A stretch of 64,000 nucleotides of DNA, from contig NZ_BAZR01000026.1 of the NCBI RefSeq assembly GCF_001315105.1, forward strand, positions 1 to 64,000, read 5' to 3'. The translations under genes were made by a program, and so were the position numbers. The notes beneath the pieces were generated by a model. The model was not told the origin of the DNA, did no database searches, and was given only the letters and a program-made list of their open reading frames with translations. How positions within the stretch are numbered: position 1 is the first letter of the stretch; each line of letters starts with the position of its first letter. Origin of the DNA: Paenibacillus sp. JCM 10914. Lineage in GTDB: Bacteria > Bacillota > Bacilli > Paenibacillales > Paenibacillaceae. Positions 17,630-26,145 of this stretch are shown in pieces.

Positions 17630-19357
17630 TTAATAGCCTATAGCCGCGCCTTCACCGCGCGGGTCAGCGCCAGCAAACCTAACATTTGTAATTGGATCTA
17701 TCACAACCATACCGGATTGACCGACTTGGTCTGTGTAGTCGTCAATCTTTTGCACAGGATGGCCGCGACGAATCAATTCATTCATGACGGATTGAGGAAT
17801 CCGGCCTTCCATTCTTAATCCGTTAGCAGTCTCTCCCCAGTTACGGCCATGCAACCATCTTGGAGCTTCTATTGCATCTTGAACCGTCATGCCAAAATCA
17901 ACGAAACGTGTAACCAACGCTGCTTGTGTTTGAGGTTGTCCCTCGCCGCCTTGTGTACCATATAACATATACGGCTTACCGTCTTTCATCAACATTGCAG
18001 GATTGAGCGTATGGAACGTACGCTTCTTAGGCTCTAAGTGGTTAATGTTAGTTTTATCTAAGGAGAAGAAGCTACCACGGTTTTGCAATAGAACGCCTGT
18101 GTCTTTCGCAACTACACCTGCACCCCAGTCAAAGTAATGACTTTGAATGACGGATACAGCGTTGCCATCTTTATCAACGATTCCGAGCCATACGGTGTCA
18201 CCTTTAGGGTCAAGCGGTTTTACTTCTGTAGCAGCTTTGTTCATATCAATGCGTGCCGCTAACTTTTGGCCATGCTCTTTTGACAACAACTCATCCACTG
18301 GTATTTTAACGAAGTCTGGATCAGTCAGCCATTTGTCACGATCAGCAAATGCTTGCTTTGTAGCTTCAACCATAACATGGTAGTAGTCAGCTGTGCCCTC
18401 ACCCATTTGCTTCAAGTCAAAGTTGTTCAAAATGTTCAAGATAGACAAGGAAGCCATGCCTTGAGAATTCGGCGGAACGTTGTAAGCTTGGTAGCCACGA
18501 TAGTCGACAGAGATTGGTTTAACCCAATCCGCTTTGTGATTAATAAAATCTCGATGAGTCAAGGAGCCACCATTAGCTTGAATGTCGGCAGCAATCTTTT
18601 TACCCGTTTCACCTTCGTAAAACTCACTAGCGCCGTTTATGGCAATACCTTTCAACGTCTTTGCCAAATCTTTTTGCACCATCATTTCACCTGTTTTGAA
18701 AGGCGTGCCGTCCTTCTTCAAGAAAATTTCACGGAACGTTTCAAACCGTCCCAAATCTTTTAACTCTTGATCCGTTGGATCGATAGCCGTGTTTGTCCAT
18801 CTTTCTTGGTTAGGAGTTACAGGGTAGCCTTTCTCCGCATACTGAATTGCGCGTCTCAACAAATCGTACCAGTCCATAGACGATTTCATCGTTTCTTCAG
18901 CATATTGGTAAGCTTCGCCCCAACCTGATACCGTCCCTGGAACGGTGTTAGCTGCCAAGTAACCGCGGGAAGGGATTTTATCAAAGCCCTTATCTTTATA
19001 AAAGTCAATGGTTGTCTTCTCACCGGAACGTCCGCTTGCATTCAACGCTTTAATCTCTTTTGTCTCCGCGTTGTAGATAAGCCAGAATGCATCCCCGCCT
19101 ATACCTGTGTATTGCGGATATACGACCGCGAGTGTCGCTTGTGCAGCAATCGCTGCATCAACGGCATTACCACCATCCTGAAGCACCTCTAGCGCTGCAG
19201 CGGAAGCTAAATAATGAGGTGTTGTAACAATACCGTTTGGCGCCATCGTCGTAGGACGATTAGCTGCGCTAGCAGATGATCCAAAAATTGAAAAGAACAT
19301 GACTGTTGTCATCAACAAAACGGACCATTTTTTCATTTTTTTCAATTGAGTGTGCAT
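17630..19357 (-). CDS. Secreted gamma-glutamyltransferase family protein
   Basis: The 575-residue precursor has a signal peptide (basic start, hydrophobic core, cleavage near SSASAA). It is an Ntn hydrolase that cleaves itself into large and small subunits; the nucleophile should be Thr388 in GDTVWLGIVDKDGNAVS. Other family landmarks are QDGGNAVDAAIAA, PQYTGIGGDAFWL, PPNSQGMASLSIL and GTQGGEGQPQTQ. The last motif differs from the GSPGGS of classical GGTs and is closer to the HpxW/oxamate-amidohydrolase and YwrD-like branch, so the true substrate may not be glutathione. The start at 19357 has AAGGAGGAG seven bases upstream. It is monocistronic. Confidence 0.9.
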   Translation of the reverse strand: MHTQLKKMKKWSVLLMTTVMFFSIFGSSASAANRPTTMAPNGIVTTPHYLASAAALEVLQDGGNAVDAAIAAQATLAVVYPQYTGIGGDAFWLIYNAETKEIKALNASGRSGEKTTIDFYKDKGFDKIPSRGYLAANTVPGTVSGWGEAYQYAEETMKSSMDWYDLLRRAIQYAEKGYPVTPNQERWTNTAIDPTDQELKDLGRFETFREIFLKKDGTPFKTGEMMVQKDLAKTLKGIAINGASEFYEGETGKKIAADIQANGGSLTHRDFINHKADWVKPISVDYRGYQAYNVPPNSQGMASLSILNILNNFDLKQMGEGTADYYHVMVEATKQAFADRDKWLTDPDFVKIPVDELLSKEHGQKLAARIDMNKAATEVKPLDPKGDTVWLGIVDKDGNAVSVIQSHYFDWGAGVVAKDTGVLLQNRGSFFSLDKTNINHLEPKKRTFHTLNPAMLMKDGKPYMLYGTQGGEGQPQTQAALVTRFVDFGMTVQDAIEAPRWLHGRNWGETANGLRMEGRIPQSVMNELIRRGHPVQKIDDYTDQVGQSGMVVIDPITNVRFAGADPRGEGAAIGY

Positions 19358-20050
19358 ATTTCTCCTCCTTAATAAGTATTCGTGATGTTATTGCATTGCA
19401 GAACTAACCAATCCCTCTTGTATCCACCCCCTTCAATGGGACAGCCAGCTCTATTATGCATGGTATAAAGCACGCCTCTTTACGCTACTTTTCAACCATT
19501 CTATCAACTTATATATGATCATATGAGCATATATGTATCAATAATAACCTGTCTAATATTTCATATCATGACTCGAAATCCTGCGAATGGACTATTTATA
19601 TAGGACTATCGATTCAGCAGATCTATATAGATGGCTTTTATTGTCGCTATTACTATATCGGTTAGGAGTACCCATTTTTTATATTTTTGAAGAAAAATTA
19701 TTGATTTCTATAAAATTTCCAACCCTTACTTTAAAATGATACGTAGAGGAACAGGCGATCTTCGCTATGTCATCATTTGAGCTGTCTCCGCTCTGAAGTA
19801 ATTCGGATGTCTCCATACTAGCTTCCTTTCAAGACCGAAGACGTTGTTCAGGGTATTTTTGATCGCTAAATTCAGCTGAATAAATTCCATCTAGAATAGA
19901 CTGACTATCCTGCCTGTTAGCTTAAAGAATTAGCAATGAAATTCAGTCAGAAATTTATCTAATCGGTAATCGAAGCAAGTTCTTGTCCTTGACTCGGAAC
20001 AAGAACTTGAACCGATAAAACAAAAAAGCCGCTAAATTAGCGACTTTGAA
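19358..20050. other. Intergenic region upstream of the GGT gene
   Basis: The part near 19360-19560 must hold the GGT promoter; it is AT-rich with TATATATGATCATATGAG at about 19511. At about 19765-19890 the minus strand has a coding-like relic (EFIQLNLAIKNTLNNVFGLE and following RKLVWRHPNYFRAE) that is not recognised. From about 19903 the dispersed repeat takes over. Confidence 0.4.
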
Positions 20051-20055
20051 ATGTA
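19903..20055 (+). repeat. Dispersed intergenic repeat, copy 2 (most complete)
   Basis: This copy shows the full order: TATCCTGCCTGTTAGCTTAA, an AT-rich link, TCTAATCGGTAATCG, an inverted pair (CAAGTTCTTGTCC ... GGAACAAGAACTTG), CCGATAAAACAAAAAAGCC, and the hairpin GCTAAATTAGC. On the minus strand the hairpin GTCGCTAAATTAGCGGC is followed by six T, giving a terminator for the two-component operon that ends at 20406. It supplies the sequence up to the ATG of the next ORF. Confidence 0.8.
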
Positions 20056-20299
20056 TTTATGGACGTATATTACTGTATCACTGATTTTGCTAGTTCCAGT
20101 TTTTATCACATTCTGGATTTTAAACCGTAGTCAGCCTCAACCATTACTAGCTTTTCTGCTCGCTTTGCCGTTTTTCTATCGAGGTTATATGGAACGGAAG
20201 TATATCAAAGAAACAAAAAGACATAAAGCTTCATTTATATCAGCATTTATACTACTGTTCATCTCAATTATCTTCTTAGTACTTATGCTGTTATTGTAA
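20051..20299 (+). CDS. Small membrane protein, unknown function
   Basis: The ORF gives 82 residues with two to three hydrophobic segments (YITVSLILLVPVFITFWIL, LLAFLLALPFF and SAFILLFISIIFLVLMLLL) and a basic middle (YMERKYIKETKRHK). Codon use looks real and a hairpin with a T run follows at 20303-20334. The proposed ATG lies inside the 3' end of the dispersed repeat and has no ribosome binding site; an ATG at 20060 is similar. The repeat may have replaced the original start region. Its function is unknown. Confidence 0.55.
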   Translation: MYLWTYITVSLILLVPVFITFWILNRSQPQPLLAFLLALPFFYRGYMERKYIKETKRHKASFISAFILLFISIIFLVLMLLL

Positions 20300-20302
20300 A
20301 AA

Positions 20303-20334
20303 GAACGGACTGTCAAATGACAGACTGTTTTTTT
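20303..20334 (+). terminator. Terminator of the small membrane protein gene
   Basis: CTGTCA and TGACAG form a short stem closed by two A, then ACTG and seven T. It starts a few bases after the stop at 20299. Confidence 0.65.
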
Positions 20335-20405
20335 CGTCTCATTCAAGTCGCCTAGCTTTTTTTAAAAATGTCTTCTACAAAGGATATAGTTCAATAATAT
20401 TGGTT

Positions 20406-21484
20406 TTATTTTTCTAAAGGTACGGTAAACCAAAAGGAGTGCTCATTCCCTTTTGACCGCAATCCTGCTTTTCCACCCTGCTGCTCAATAATTTCCTTCA
20501 CTAAAGATAAGCCTAATCCTGATCCTCCTGAATCCCTACTGCGGGATGAATCTACCCGATAGAATCTCTCGAATATTAGAGATTCATGTTCTTCAGGAAT
20601 CGGCTGGCCTAAATTCTTGACGATTACTTGGTAGTTTGACTCCTTCTGCTTCCCTGTAATCTCAACCCATCCACCCTCGTCATATTGCAGTACATTGGTC
20701 AGAAGATTGTGAAGCACCTGTTTTAGCCCATCTTCATCTCCTACTACTTTCGCTGCTTCAGTCTTGAGATCAATAATGACCCCTCTATTCTTGAACTCCA
20801 ACGAAAAGTGATCCACACAGGAATCAATCAGCTTTTCTATAGAGAGTACGTTCATCTTATTCTCATTGGAAATCTTCTTTCCTTGCCACACATTTAATTG
20901 GTGTAACTGCTCAACTAAACGGGTAATGCGTATCGATTCTTCGTGAATGGAGTCGAATAGCTCTTTATTGCCAGGAATAACCCCTGTGCTTAAAGCTTCC
21001 AAATATCCGTTTATATTCGTTAATGGTGTCCGCAGTTCATGTGAGATATCAGACAGCATTTTTTTTCTTAAATCCTCTACCAGTTTCAATTTCTGGCTCA
21101 ATTGATTAAAGTCAGCCGTCAACAGACCAATTTCATCGTGAACACGAATCGATAAGGGGTTTGGCATTTCTCCTTGAGCCATTTGTCGCGTTGCATGACC
21201 CAATTCTTTGAGAGGAAGAATCAACTTTCTCACAAAAAGTAGTGGATGAACGCTGCAATCAACACAGCCGTCAGACTTGCTTTAATTAAAAAAGTCTGCA
21301 TCGTTTGATCGAAAATGGCGCTTTCTTCTATAGTCACAGACGGGGAATTAGCAAACAACAGACAAGCATAGTCTTTTACCGAAACTCCTGCGAGCCAAAT
21401 GGCAATACCAATGACCGCGACATTGATCAGTGTGAACTTCCACATGATGTTGATTCGTAATGGATTATTTTTAAAAAGCAACAA
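20406..21484 (-). pseudogene. Sensor histidine kinase of the thiol-redox operon, frameshifted
   Basis: The 5' part (21230-21484) gives TM1 (FTLINVAVIGIAIWLAGVSV), a very short external loop of about 45 residues and TM2 (LIKASLTAVLIAAFIHYF). The 3' part (20406-21233) gives the HAMP linker, SDISHELRTPLTN, NLLTNVLQYDEGG and GGSGLGLSLVKEI. The two frames meet at a T run (about 21234-21238); one more T joins FIHYF to VRKLILPLKELG and makes a kinase of about 359 residues. The start is uncertain: a TTG at 21484 overlaps the regulator stop; an ATG lies 39 bases on. The small sensor loop suggests sensing within the membrane. Confidence 0.82.
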
Positions 21485-22160
21485 AGCGATACCCCATTCC
21501 TCGAATAGTTTCGATTAGTTCGTTGTCCCCATCCCACATCAGTTTTTCTCTTAATCTACCTATATGAACATCGATCGACCTTTCTGTTACTGCCTTTTCG
21601 TTATTGGGATACAGTTCATCAATGATCTGTTCCCTGGTTAGAATTTGATTGGGATGCACCATTAGAAAATACAGAAGACGGAACTCGTGCTGTGTGAGTT
21701 GAAGATTCTCCCCTTTATAGTGTACTTCACCCCGTAACGGTTTGATGGTTACTCCGCGGTACGTAAGTTTGCTACACCGCTGGCCCGTCCTCCGCAAGAT
21801 GGATTCTACCCTTGCAACCAATTCACCCGGACTAAACGGTTTCGTTACATAATCATCCGCTCCCGATTTTAATCCTTCGATCCGGTTATGTTCCTCTACT
21901 TTAGCTGTTAACATAATAATAGGAATTTCTTCTTTCATATCTGCTCGAATACTCCTACAGACTTCTTCACCACTTATTTTCGGAAGCATTAAATCCAGAA
22001 TAACAAGGCAAGGGTCATATTTTTTAAAGGCATCTAGAGCTTCTTCCCCATCCCCAGCCTCATATACTTCATACCCTTCCTTTTCCAGGTACAAGACGAT
22101 CAGCTTTCGAATTTTCACATCATCTTCTACTACTAAAATTCCGGCTCCCGCTACTGTCAT
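21471..22160 (-). CDS. OmpR-type response regulator of the thiol-redox operon
   Basis: This 229-residue regulator has a receiver domain (VVEDD, LVILDLMLPKISG, MLTAKVEEH, YVTKPF) and a winged helix ending with RSIDVHIGRLREKL and IRGMGYRFVAF. The ATG at 22160 is 8 bases after GGAGG; the longer frame would start at a TTG. Its 3' end overlaps the kinase start, indicating coupling. It lies 22 bases downstream of the TlpA-like gene, so the thiol-redox genes and this regulatory pair form one operon and are probably feedback controlled. Confidence 0.88.
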   Translation of the reverse strand: MTVAGAGILVVEDDVKIRKLIVLYLEKEGYEVYEAGDGEEALDAFKKYDPCLVILDLMLPKISGEEVCRSIRADMKEEIPIIMLTAKVEEHNRIEGLKSGADDYVTKPFSPGELVARVESILRRTGQRCSKLTYRGVTIKPLRGEVHYKGENLQLTQHEFRLLYFLMVHPNQILTREQIIDELYPNNEKAVTERSIDVHIGRLREKLMWDGDNELIETIRGMGYRFVAF

Positions 22161-22181
22161 TCCAACTACCTCCAAATTTAC

Positions 22182-22760
22182 TTAGCGTATTTCTTTAACT
22201 AGTTTTTCCATCATTTCATAATTCATTGGACCTGTAACTTTTTGCTGAATAATGCCCTGCGAATCAATGATATAGCTTGTAGGAAGAGCATACACTTGGT
22301 ATATTTCACCTATTTTATTTTGCTTATCCAATAAAACGGGGAATGTAATCCCGAATTCATCTAAAAACTCGGGAATTCTATCTACACTTTTCTCTGAAGT
22401 TGTCATATTTATAGCAATTATTGTGGTATTTTCGCCTTTATACTTATCATAAAATTTTTGCATATCCGGCATTTCTGCTCTACACGGCGGACACCAGGTT
22501 GCCCACATATTGACGATTACCTTCTGTCCTCTGAAATCAGAAAGCTTAGAACTTTTACCATCCAGACTATTTAACTCAAAGTCTGGTGCAATGTTCCCTT
22601 GGTTAATACCAATACTCAGTGAGGAGTCATCTATTCCCTCCATTGCTTGTTCGCTACTAGCCAAGCTTGCTTGACGTTCATCATTTTTCTTACTTGTATC
22701 GTAAATTCCCCACCCAACCAAACCGAGCAAGATAACAATGACGATAATATTTTTTTTCAT
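22182..22760 (-). CDS. TlpA/ResA-type membrane-anchored thiol-disulfide reductase
   Basis: The protein has about 192 residues: an N-terminal membrane anchor (NIIVIVILLGLVGWGIY), a linker, then a thioredoxin-fold domain with APDFELNSLDGK, active site MWATWCPPCRAEMP and the cis-Pro loop YALPTSYIID. It reduces disulfides outside the membrane, as ResA does for apocytochrome c, with electrons from a CcdA-type carrier. ATG 22760 (MKKN) is preferred to ATG 22772, which touches the AGAGG site. It is encoded just downstream of ccdA, its expected partner. No cytochrome c or other client is in the window. Confidence 0.9.
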   Translation of the reverse strand: MKKNIIVIVILLGLVGWGIYDTSKKNDERQASLASSEQAMEGIDDSSLSIGINQGNIAPDFELNSLDGKSSKLSDFRGQKVIVNMWATWCPPCRAEMPDMQKFYDKYKGENTTIIAINMTTSEKSVDRIPEFLDEFGITFPVLLDKQNKIGEIYQVYALPTSYIIDSQGIIQQKVTGPMNYEMMEKLVKEIR

Positions 22761-22781
22761 AGGAAAGATCATCCTCTCTTA

Positions 22782-23495
22782 TTAGAGCATTGGCGCAAAG
22801 GAAGCGAGCCATGCACTTAACTTTTGCAATTGGCCCGAAAATAAGAGTAAGCCCATCGCGATCAAAATCCATCCGTTCAGCAGAGCCAAACTCGGTAACC
22901 ATTTATTTATTTTTCTCATGATACCCTTAGATTTCGTAATCAAGATTGATATCAATAAAAAAGGAACTCCTAAACCCAACGAATAAAACAACAATAAAAA
23001 GATTCCATTGTACATCGTTTCAGAAGATCCGGCCAACAGCAAAATTGAAGATAAAGCCAGACCGACGCAAGGTGTCCAACCCGTTCCAAAAGCAACTCCC
23101 ACGACAAATGAATTCCACCCGCTTCCGTTCTTTGGAGCTTTGGTTTCCCGCTGCTTTTGAAACATGAGAACACGAAGATTTAAAATTCCTGCAATCTGTA
23201 GACCAAATATAATAATGAGTAGTCCACTAATCTTTTCAAGCAACCCTCGATTCGCAGCGAAAATTTGTCCAATCATACTCGCGGAAGCACCCATAAGCAG
23301 GAAAACCACAGTAAAGCCAAGTATAAAGAGAGTGGAACGAATCATCAGTGTTCTATTTGAAACACTTGTTTTTTCCCCACCCCCATAAGAGCCTGTAAGA
23401 TTAGCAAGATAAGCAGGCAAAAGCGGAAAAATACAGGGTGAAAAAAAGGATAGCGCCCCTGCCGCTAAAGCAAATAAAATTGAAACATTGTCCAT
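22782..23495 (-). CDS. ccdA: CcdA/DsbD-type transmembrane electron carrier
   Basis: The 237-residue protein has six membrane helices and the two redox cysteines of the family in FFSPCIFPLLPAYLA and FGTGWTPCVGL. It moves reducing equivalents from cytoplasmic thioredoxin to exported thioredoxin-fold proteins such as the ResA/TlpA protein encoded 21 bases downstream. The ATG at 23495 has GGAGGAACTACAA in front, a good site; the frame is open 12 codons further upstream without one. Confidence 0.9.
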   Translation of the reverse strand: MDNVSILFALAAGALSFFSPCIFPLLPAYLANLTGSYGGGEKTSVSNRTLMIRSTLFILGFTVVFLLMGASASMIGQIFAANRGLLEKISGLLIIIFGLQIAGILNLRVLMFQKQRETKAPKNGSGWNSFVVGVAFGTGWTPCVGLALSSILLLAGSSETMYNGIFLLLFYSLGLGVPFLLISILITKSKGIMRKINKWLPSLALLNGWILIAMGLLLFSGQLQKLSAWLASFAPML

Positions 23496-23569
23496 TTGTA
23501 GTTCCTCCAGCAAAGTATTCCTAACAACCATAACGCAGGATTGTTAAGATTCATTAAAGCTCTCTTTTT

Positions 23570-24241
23570 TTATAAAGTTGTGAATAGCCAAACAACATAG
23601 AGCAACAGCCAAAAAAAAACTAGCTGCTCACCCGATAAACCTAAGTACACTACTTCAGAAAAGCTTTTAAAAAAGTAACTTAAAATCTGTCCGATGCTAA
23701 ACCAAAGAATAAGTTGATTGATTTCTTGCGGCTTTTCAAAGCCCTCTTTTCTGCTGTACATCCAAACCAATAGTACGATGGCTAAAACAATTTGACTGAG
23801 GCCATACTGAAATGATGATGTTGTCGGATTGTTAAAGATGAGCTGAAACATAGAGTAGATTATCATATAAGATAATAAGCCTACCGCCAATACAGCCGCG
23901 TACACCCAATAGGTAATTCTACGCTTACTACTTTGAATAAATAGGAAGATAAGAACTACAATCGCCGATAGCAAGACCCCACGCTCACCCCCGGTAAAAT
24001 AAAGAATGTAGTACGGATTATTCAAAACAGTGACGGGATTAAAAATAATCACACTAAACTTCCAAATCAATAATGCCCATAAAAGTACATTCGTTATATC
24101 ATTTAGAATAGGCTTGCTTAAATCGCCCTTACCCTTCAACCAATATTTCATGGTTACATGCGCTGCCAGTACAGAAAAGATTATTGCAATCCAATGGTAT
24201 TTAACAATGAGCGGTCCCCAAACGACAGCCTCTTGCATCAT
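23570..24241 (-). CDS. Polytopic membrane protein, Lgt-like fold suspected
   Basis: The 223-residue protein has about seven hydrophobic helices. The layout (YHWIAIIFSVLAAH near the N-terminus, a central FTGGERGVLLSAIVV, and FQYGLSQIVLAIVLL) recalls prolipoprotein diacylglyceryl transferase, but the catalytic His/Arg motifs of Lgt are not evident, so it may be a non-enzymatic relative. GGAGGAGGAAAC precedes ATG ATG at 24241. It is the first gene of the thiol-redox operon (then ccdA, tlpA, regulator, kinase), so it may be part of the same exported redox or heme-delivery process. Its specific role is unknown. Confidence 0.6.
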   Translation of the reverse strand: MMQEAVVWGPLIVKYHWIAIIFSVLAAHVTMKYWLKGKGDLSKPILNDITNVLLWALLIWKFSVIIFNPVTVLNNPYYILYFTGGERGVLLSAIVVLIFLFIQSSKRRITYWVYAAVLAVGLLSYMIIYSMFQLIFNNPTTSSFQYGLSQIVLAIVLLVWMYSRKEGFEKPQEINQLILWFSIGQILSYFFKSFSEVVYLGLSGEQLVFFWLLLYVVWLFTTL

Positions 24242-24350
24242 GTTTCCTCCTCCTTTTATTATTACTTTATTGCCTAATTGTTAAGATTCGTTTAACTAGA
24301 ATAAACCTACTACTAGGCATCTGGCCTATCAGTAGGGCTCGCATGACGGA

Positions 24351-24440
24351 TCTACAAATAGGACAAGAACTTAGGTACTCAAATCAAAAAAAGCCGCATT
24401 TTATGCAGCTTTCATAGTTTATATGTTCTTGTCATTGGAC
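24351..24440 (+). repeat. Dispersed intergenic repeat, copy 3 (right half)
   Basis: GGACAAGAACTTAGGTAC, then AAATCAAAAAAAGCCGC, hairpin GCATTTTATGC, and TATGTTCTTGTCATTGG match the right half of the family. On the minus strand it lies about 65 bases after the GNAT gene and offers hairpin plus T run as a terminator. Confidence 0.7.
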
Positions 24441-24505
24441 ATTCATAGTATTTTCGTATCTGACCGACTTTGGACTGCTATATTTGATGAAATTGTTGAT
24501 TTAAC

Positions 24506-25135
24506 TTATTTAGAATGATTCAGTGAGTTCAGCGATTTCTCCATGTGAATGACTTTTTTGAAACCGGATTTCTCTGTAAACAGACCGGTATGTTCTTCTT
24601 TAAACACTTCAAAACCAAGTCTTTCGTACAGTTTTTTCGCTTGCGGATTAGTGTCAACGACCTCCAGCACCATTTTACTGCGGTTCGCCTGTCGTGCCCA
24701 GATAAAAGCTGCTTCAAATAATCGGGTCCCGATCCCTAATCCTCTTGCATTGCTGGAAACGACGACCGGATCGATATGGACCGCGTCCTTGGGAATATTT
24801 CCATGGAACAAACGATATATGCCGTAGGCCGTGTAGCGCCACATTCCACCAATCACACCGAACGACGACTTGAGTGTTTTGTAATGGAGTGAAGCAAAGA
24901 ACCCATCGCCTTTTTCTAGCCCGATAAACCCCAGTACCTTTCCTCCCATCACAGCGTACAGACCATTTTCATATCGCAGGCTACGCCTCAGTACTGTTAC
25001 AGCTTCACTCTCGCTACCGGCAAACATCCATAGTGACTGAAGTTTTAAAGGAAATGCCTGATAATACAGTGTGGCAACTTCATCCTTCTGTTCCTCATTC
25101 AGATAATCAACAATTTCAACCTGCAGCTTTGTCAT
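24506..25135 (-). CDS. GNAT family N-acetyltransferase
   Basis: This 209-residue enzyme has the GNAT acetyl-CoA loop in VVVSSNARGLGIGTRLFEAA (motif A, RGLGIG) and motif B in NPQAKKLYERLGFEVF. A central segment (FGVIGGMWRYTAYGIYRLFHG) is longer and more hydrophobic than usual. Such enzymes acetylate amines of small molecules or proteins; the substrate is not predictable here. AGGAGAG precedes the ATG at 25135. It is monocistronic; the dispersed repeat lies at its 3' end. Confidence 0.85.
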   Translation of the reverse strand: MTKLQVEIVDYLNEEQKDEVATLYYQAFPLKLQSLWMFAGSESEAVTVLRRSLRYENGLYAVMGGKVLGFIGLEKGDGFFASLHYKTLKSSFGVIGGMWRYTAYGIYRLFHGNIPKDAVHIDPVVVSSNARGLGIGTRLFEAAFIWARQANRSKMVLEVVDTNPQAKKLYERLGFEVFKEEHTGLFTEKSGFKKVIHMEKSLNSLNHSK

Positions 25136-25204
25136 GAGTTACTCTCCTTTTAGCGCTTGACTAATCAAGCAGTTTTCGCCGGGCTTTCAGCTGCCGCAAT
25201 ATGA

Positions 25205-25729
25205 TTAATCTTCGGACTTACCATACAAACATTTTAGAATCGAATCTGCACATTCTTCAGAAGAATTTATGTGTGTGTTGACAGTACAGTCGTACTGTAT
25301 ATCTTTTGCCATCATTTTGTTTTGCCAGTCTGATTGATCTTCAGTTCTATCTCCACGTTCAATATTTCTTTGGCGACAAATATCCAAAGGACAAAACACT
25401 TCAACCATATAAAAGGGATACTCAGCAAATAGGTCCTTAACCTTTTCATAATGTGGTTTTAACTCAGGTCTTTCTACCAAGATGCCATCGATAAGCACAT
25501 TTTTACCATGATCAGAAAATAGTTTGGTGGTATGATACATCATTATAATTGCATCACTCAAATATTTCCAATAATCTTCTTGAAGATAGTTATCGCCAAT
25601 TGTATTTTCAAAAAGATCGTTTGCAACCACATAAAAAAACTCATCCGATTTCAACTGAATAGCGTCTACTATAGATGTTTTTCCTGAACTGGTTACTCCG
25701 TTCAAGAATACGATTTTTCCTTTGCTCAT
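25205..25729 (-). CDS. Chloramphenicol phosphotransferase-like P-loop kinase
   Basis: The protein has 174 residues with Walker A LNGVTSSGKTS at residues 8-18, an acidic DGILVERPE stretch, VEVFCPLDICRQRNIERGDR and C-terminal YDCTVNTHINSSEECADSIL. This is the CPT family (Streptomyces chloramphenicol 3'-O-phosphotransferase and many uncharacterised small-molecule kinases). It would transfer phosphate from ATP to a hydroxyl group; resistance is only one possible role. A second, divergent member lies at 54979. The ATG at 25729 has AGGGGAATTAGAG in front. Confidence 0.8.
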   Translation of the reverse strand: MSKGKIVFLNGVTSSGKTSIVDAIQLKSDEFFYVVANDLFENTIGDNYLQEDYWKYLSDAIIMMYHTTKLFSDHGKNVLIDGILVERPELKPHYEKVKDLFAEYPFYMVEVFCPLDICRQRNIERGDRTEDQSDWQNKMMAKDIQYDCTVNTHINSSEECADSILKCLYGKSED

Positions 25730-25850
25730 CTCTAATTCCCCTATTCGTTCAAGTTAAATACAGTTTAACAGTTTCAACGAATAAACAGGATTGAGAAAAC
25801 AATTATAGTTGAACTATGCTGCCTATTAGAGTAATGAACAGAAGCAGCTG

Positions 25851-25943
25851 TCAACCGGCAAACTGCTCCATCTGTTCTCCACAAAGGTTTCTCCTTAGTT
25901 TAGCGACAATAGACTACAACTTCATTCGACATACCCCAACCTC
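25851..25943 (+). repeat. Two-copy 93 bp repeat, copy A
   Basis: From TCAACCGGCAAACT through CTCCATCTGTTC, CTTAG.TTAGCGAC and ACTACAACTTCATT to ATACCCCA, this matches 47779-47874 with about ten differences. In the second copy it directly precedes an IS3-type transposase tail, so it is probably part of an old mobile element. Confidence 0.65.
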
Positions 25944-26050
25944 ATGTTTGAGTACTGCTTCCGAAGTTCGTCAAAATGATCCATTGGGATCGATGCGGAA
26001 ATGAAAAAAGTCGTTGGAAGTGTATAACGGACATGGTTCACCTGACTCAT
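25922..26050 (-). pseudogene. Possible C-terminal protein fragment
   Basis: An open minus-strand frame reads VNHVRYTLPTTFFISASIP then MDHFDELRKQYSNMRLGYVE and stop. It looks like a protein end, but it has no ribosome binding site and overlaps the 93 bp repeat. The family is not recognised. Confidence 0.25.
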
Positions 26051-26112
26051 AAAAAAATACCCTAGACCCACCTGCTCTGCGCAATAAAGAACATTAATAA
26101 TGAAAGTGCAAA

Positions 26113-26141
26113 AGCCCGTCTCCATACTGGAAACGGGCTAC
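26113..26141 (-). terminator. Terminator of the DUF421 gene
   Basis: On the minus strand AGCCCGTTTCC and GGAGACGGGCT pair around a short loop, and TTTT follows. It starts five bases after the stop codon region. Confidence 0.8.
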
Positions 26142-26145
26142 ATTC

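Larger units (their letters stand above)
25730..26145. other. Intergenic region with a repeated segment and a fragment
   Basis: The stretch contains a 93 bp segment (25851-25943) that recurs at 47779-47874, a possible minus-strand C-terminal fragment (25922-26050) and the terminator of the DUF421 gene (26113-26141). No intact gene is supported. Confidence 0.5.

Noticed and set aside
21230..21240. Programmed ribosomal frameshifting in the kinase, ftsW or ABC genes
   Set aside because: The breaks occur in unrelated genes with different contexts and lack slippery heptamers plus downstream structures; a common sequencing cause is simpler.
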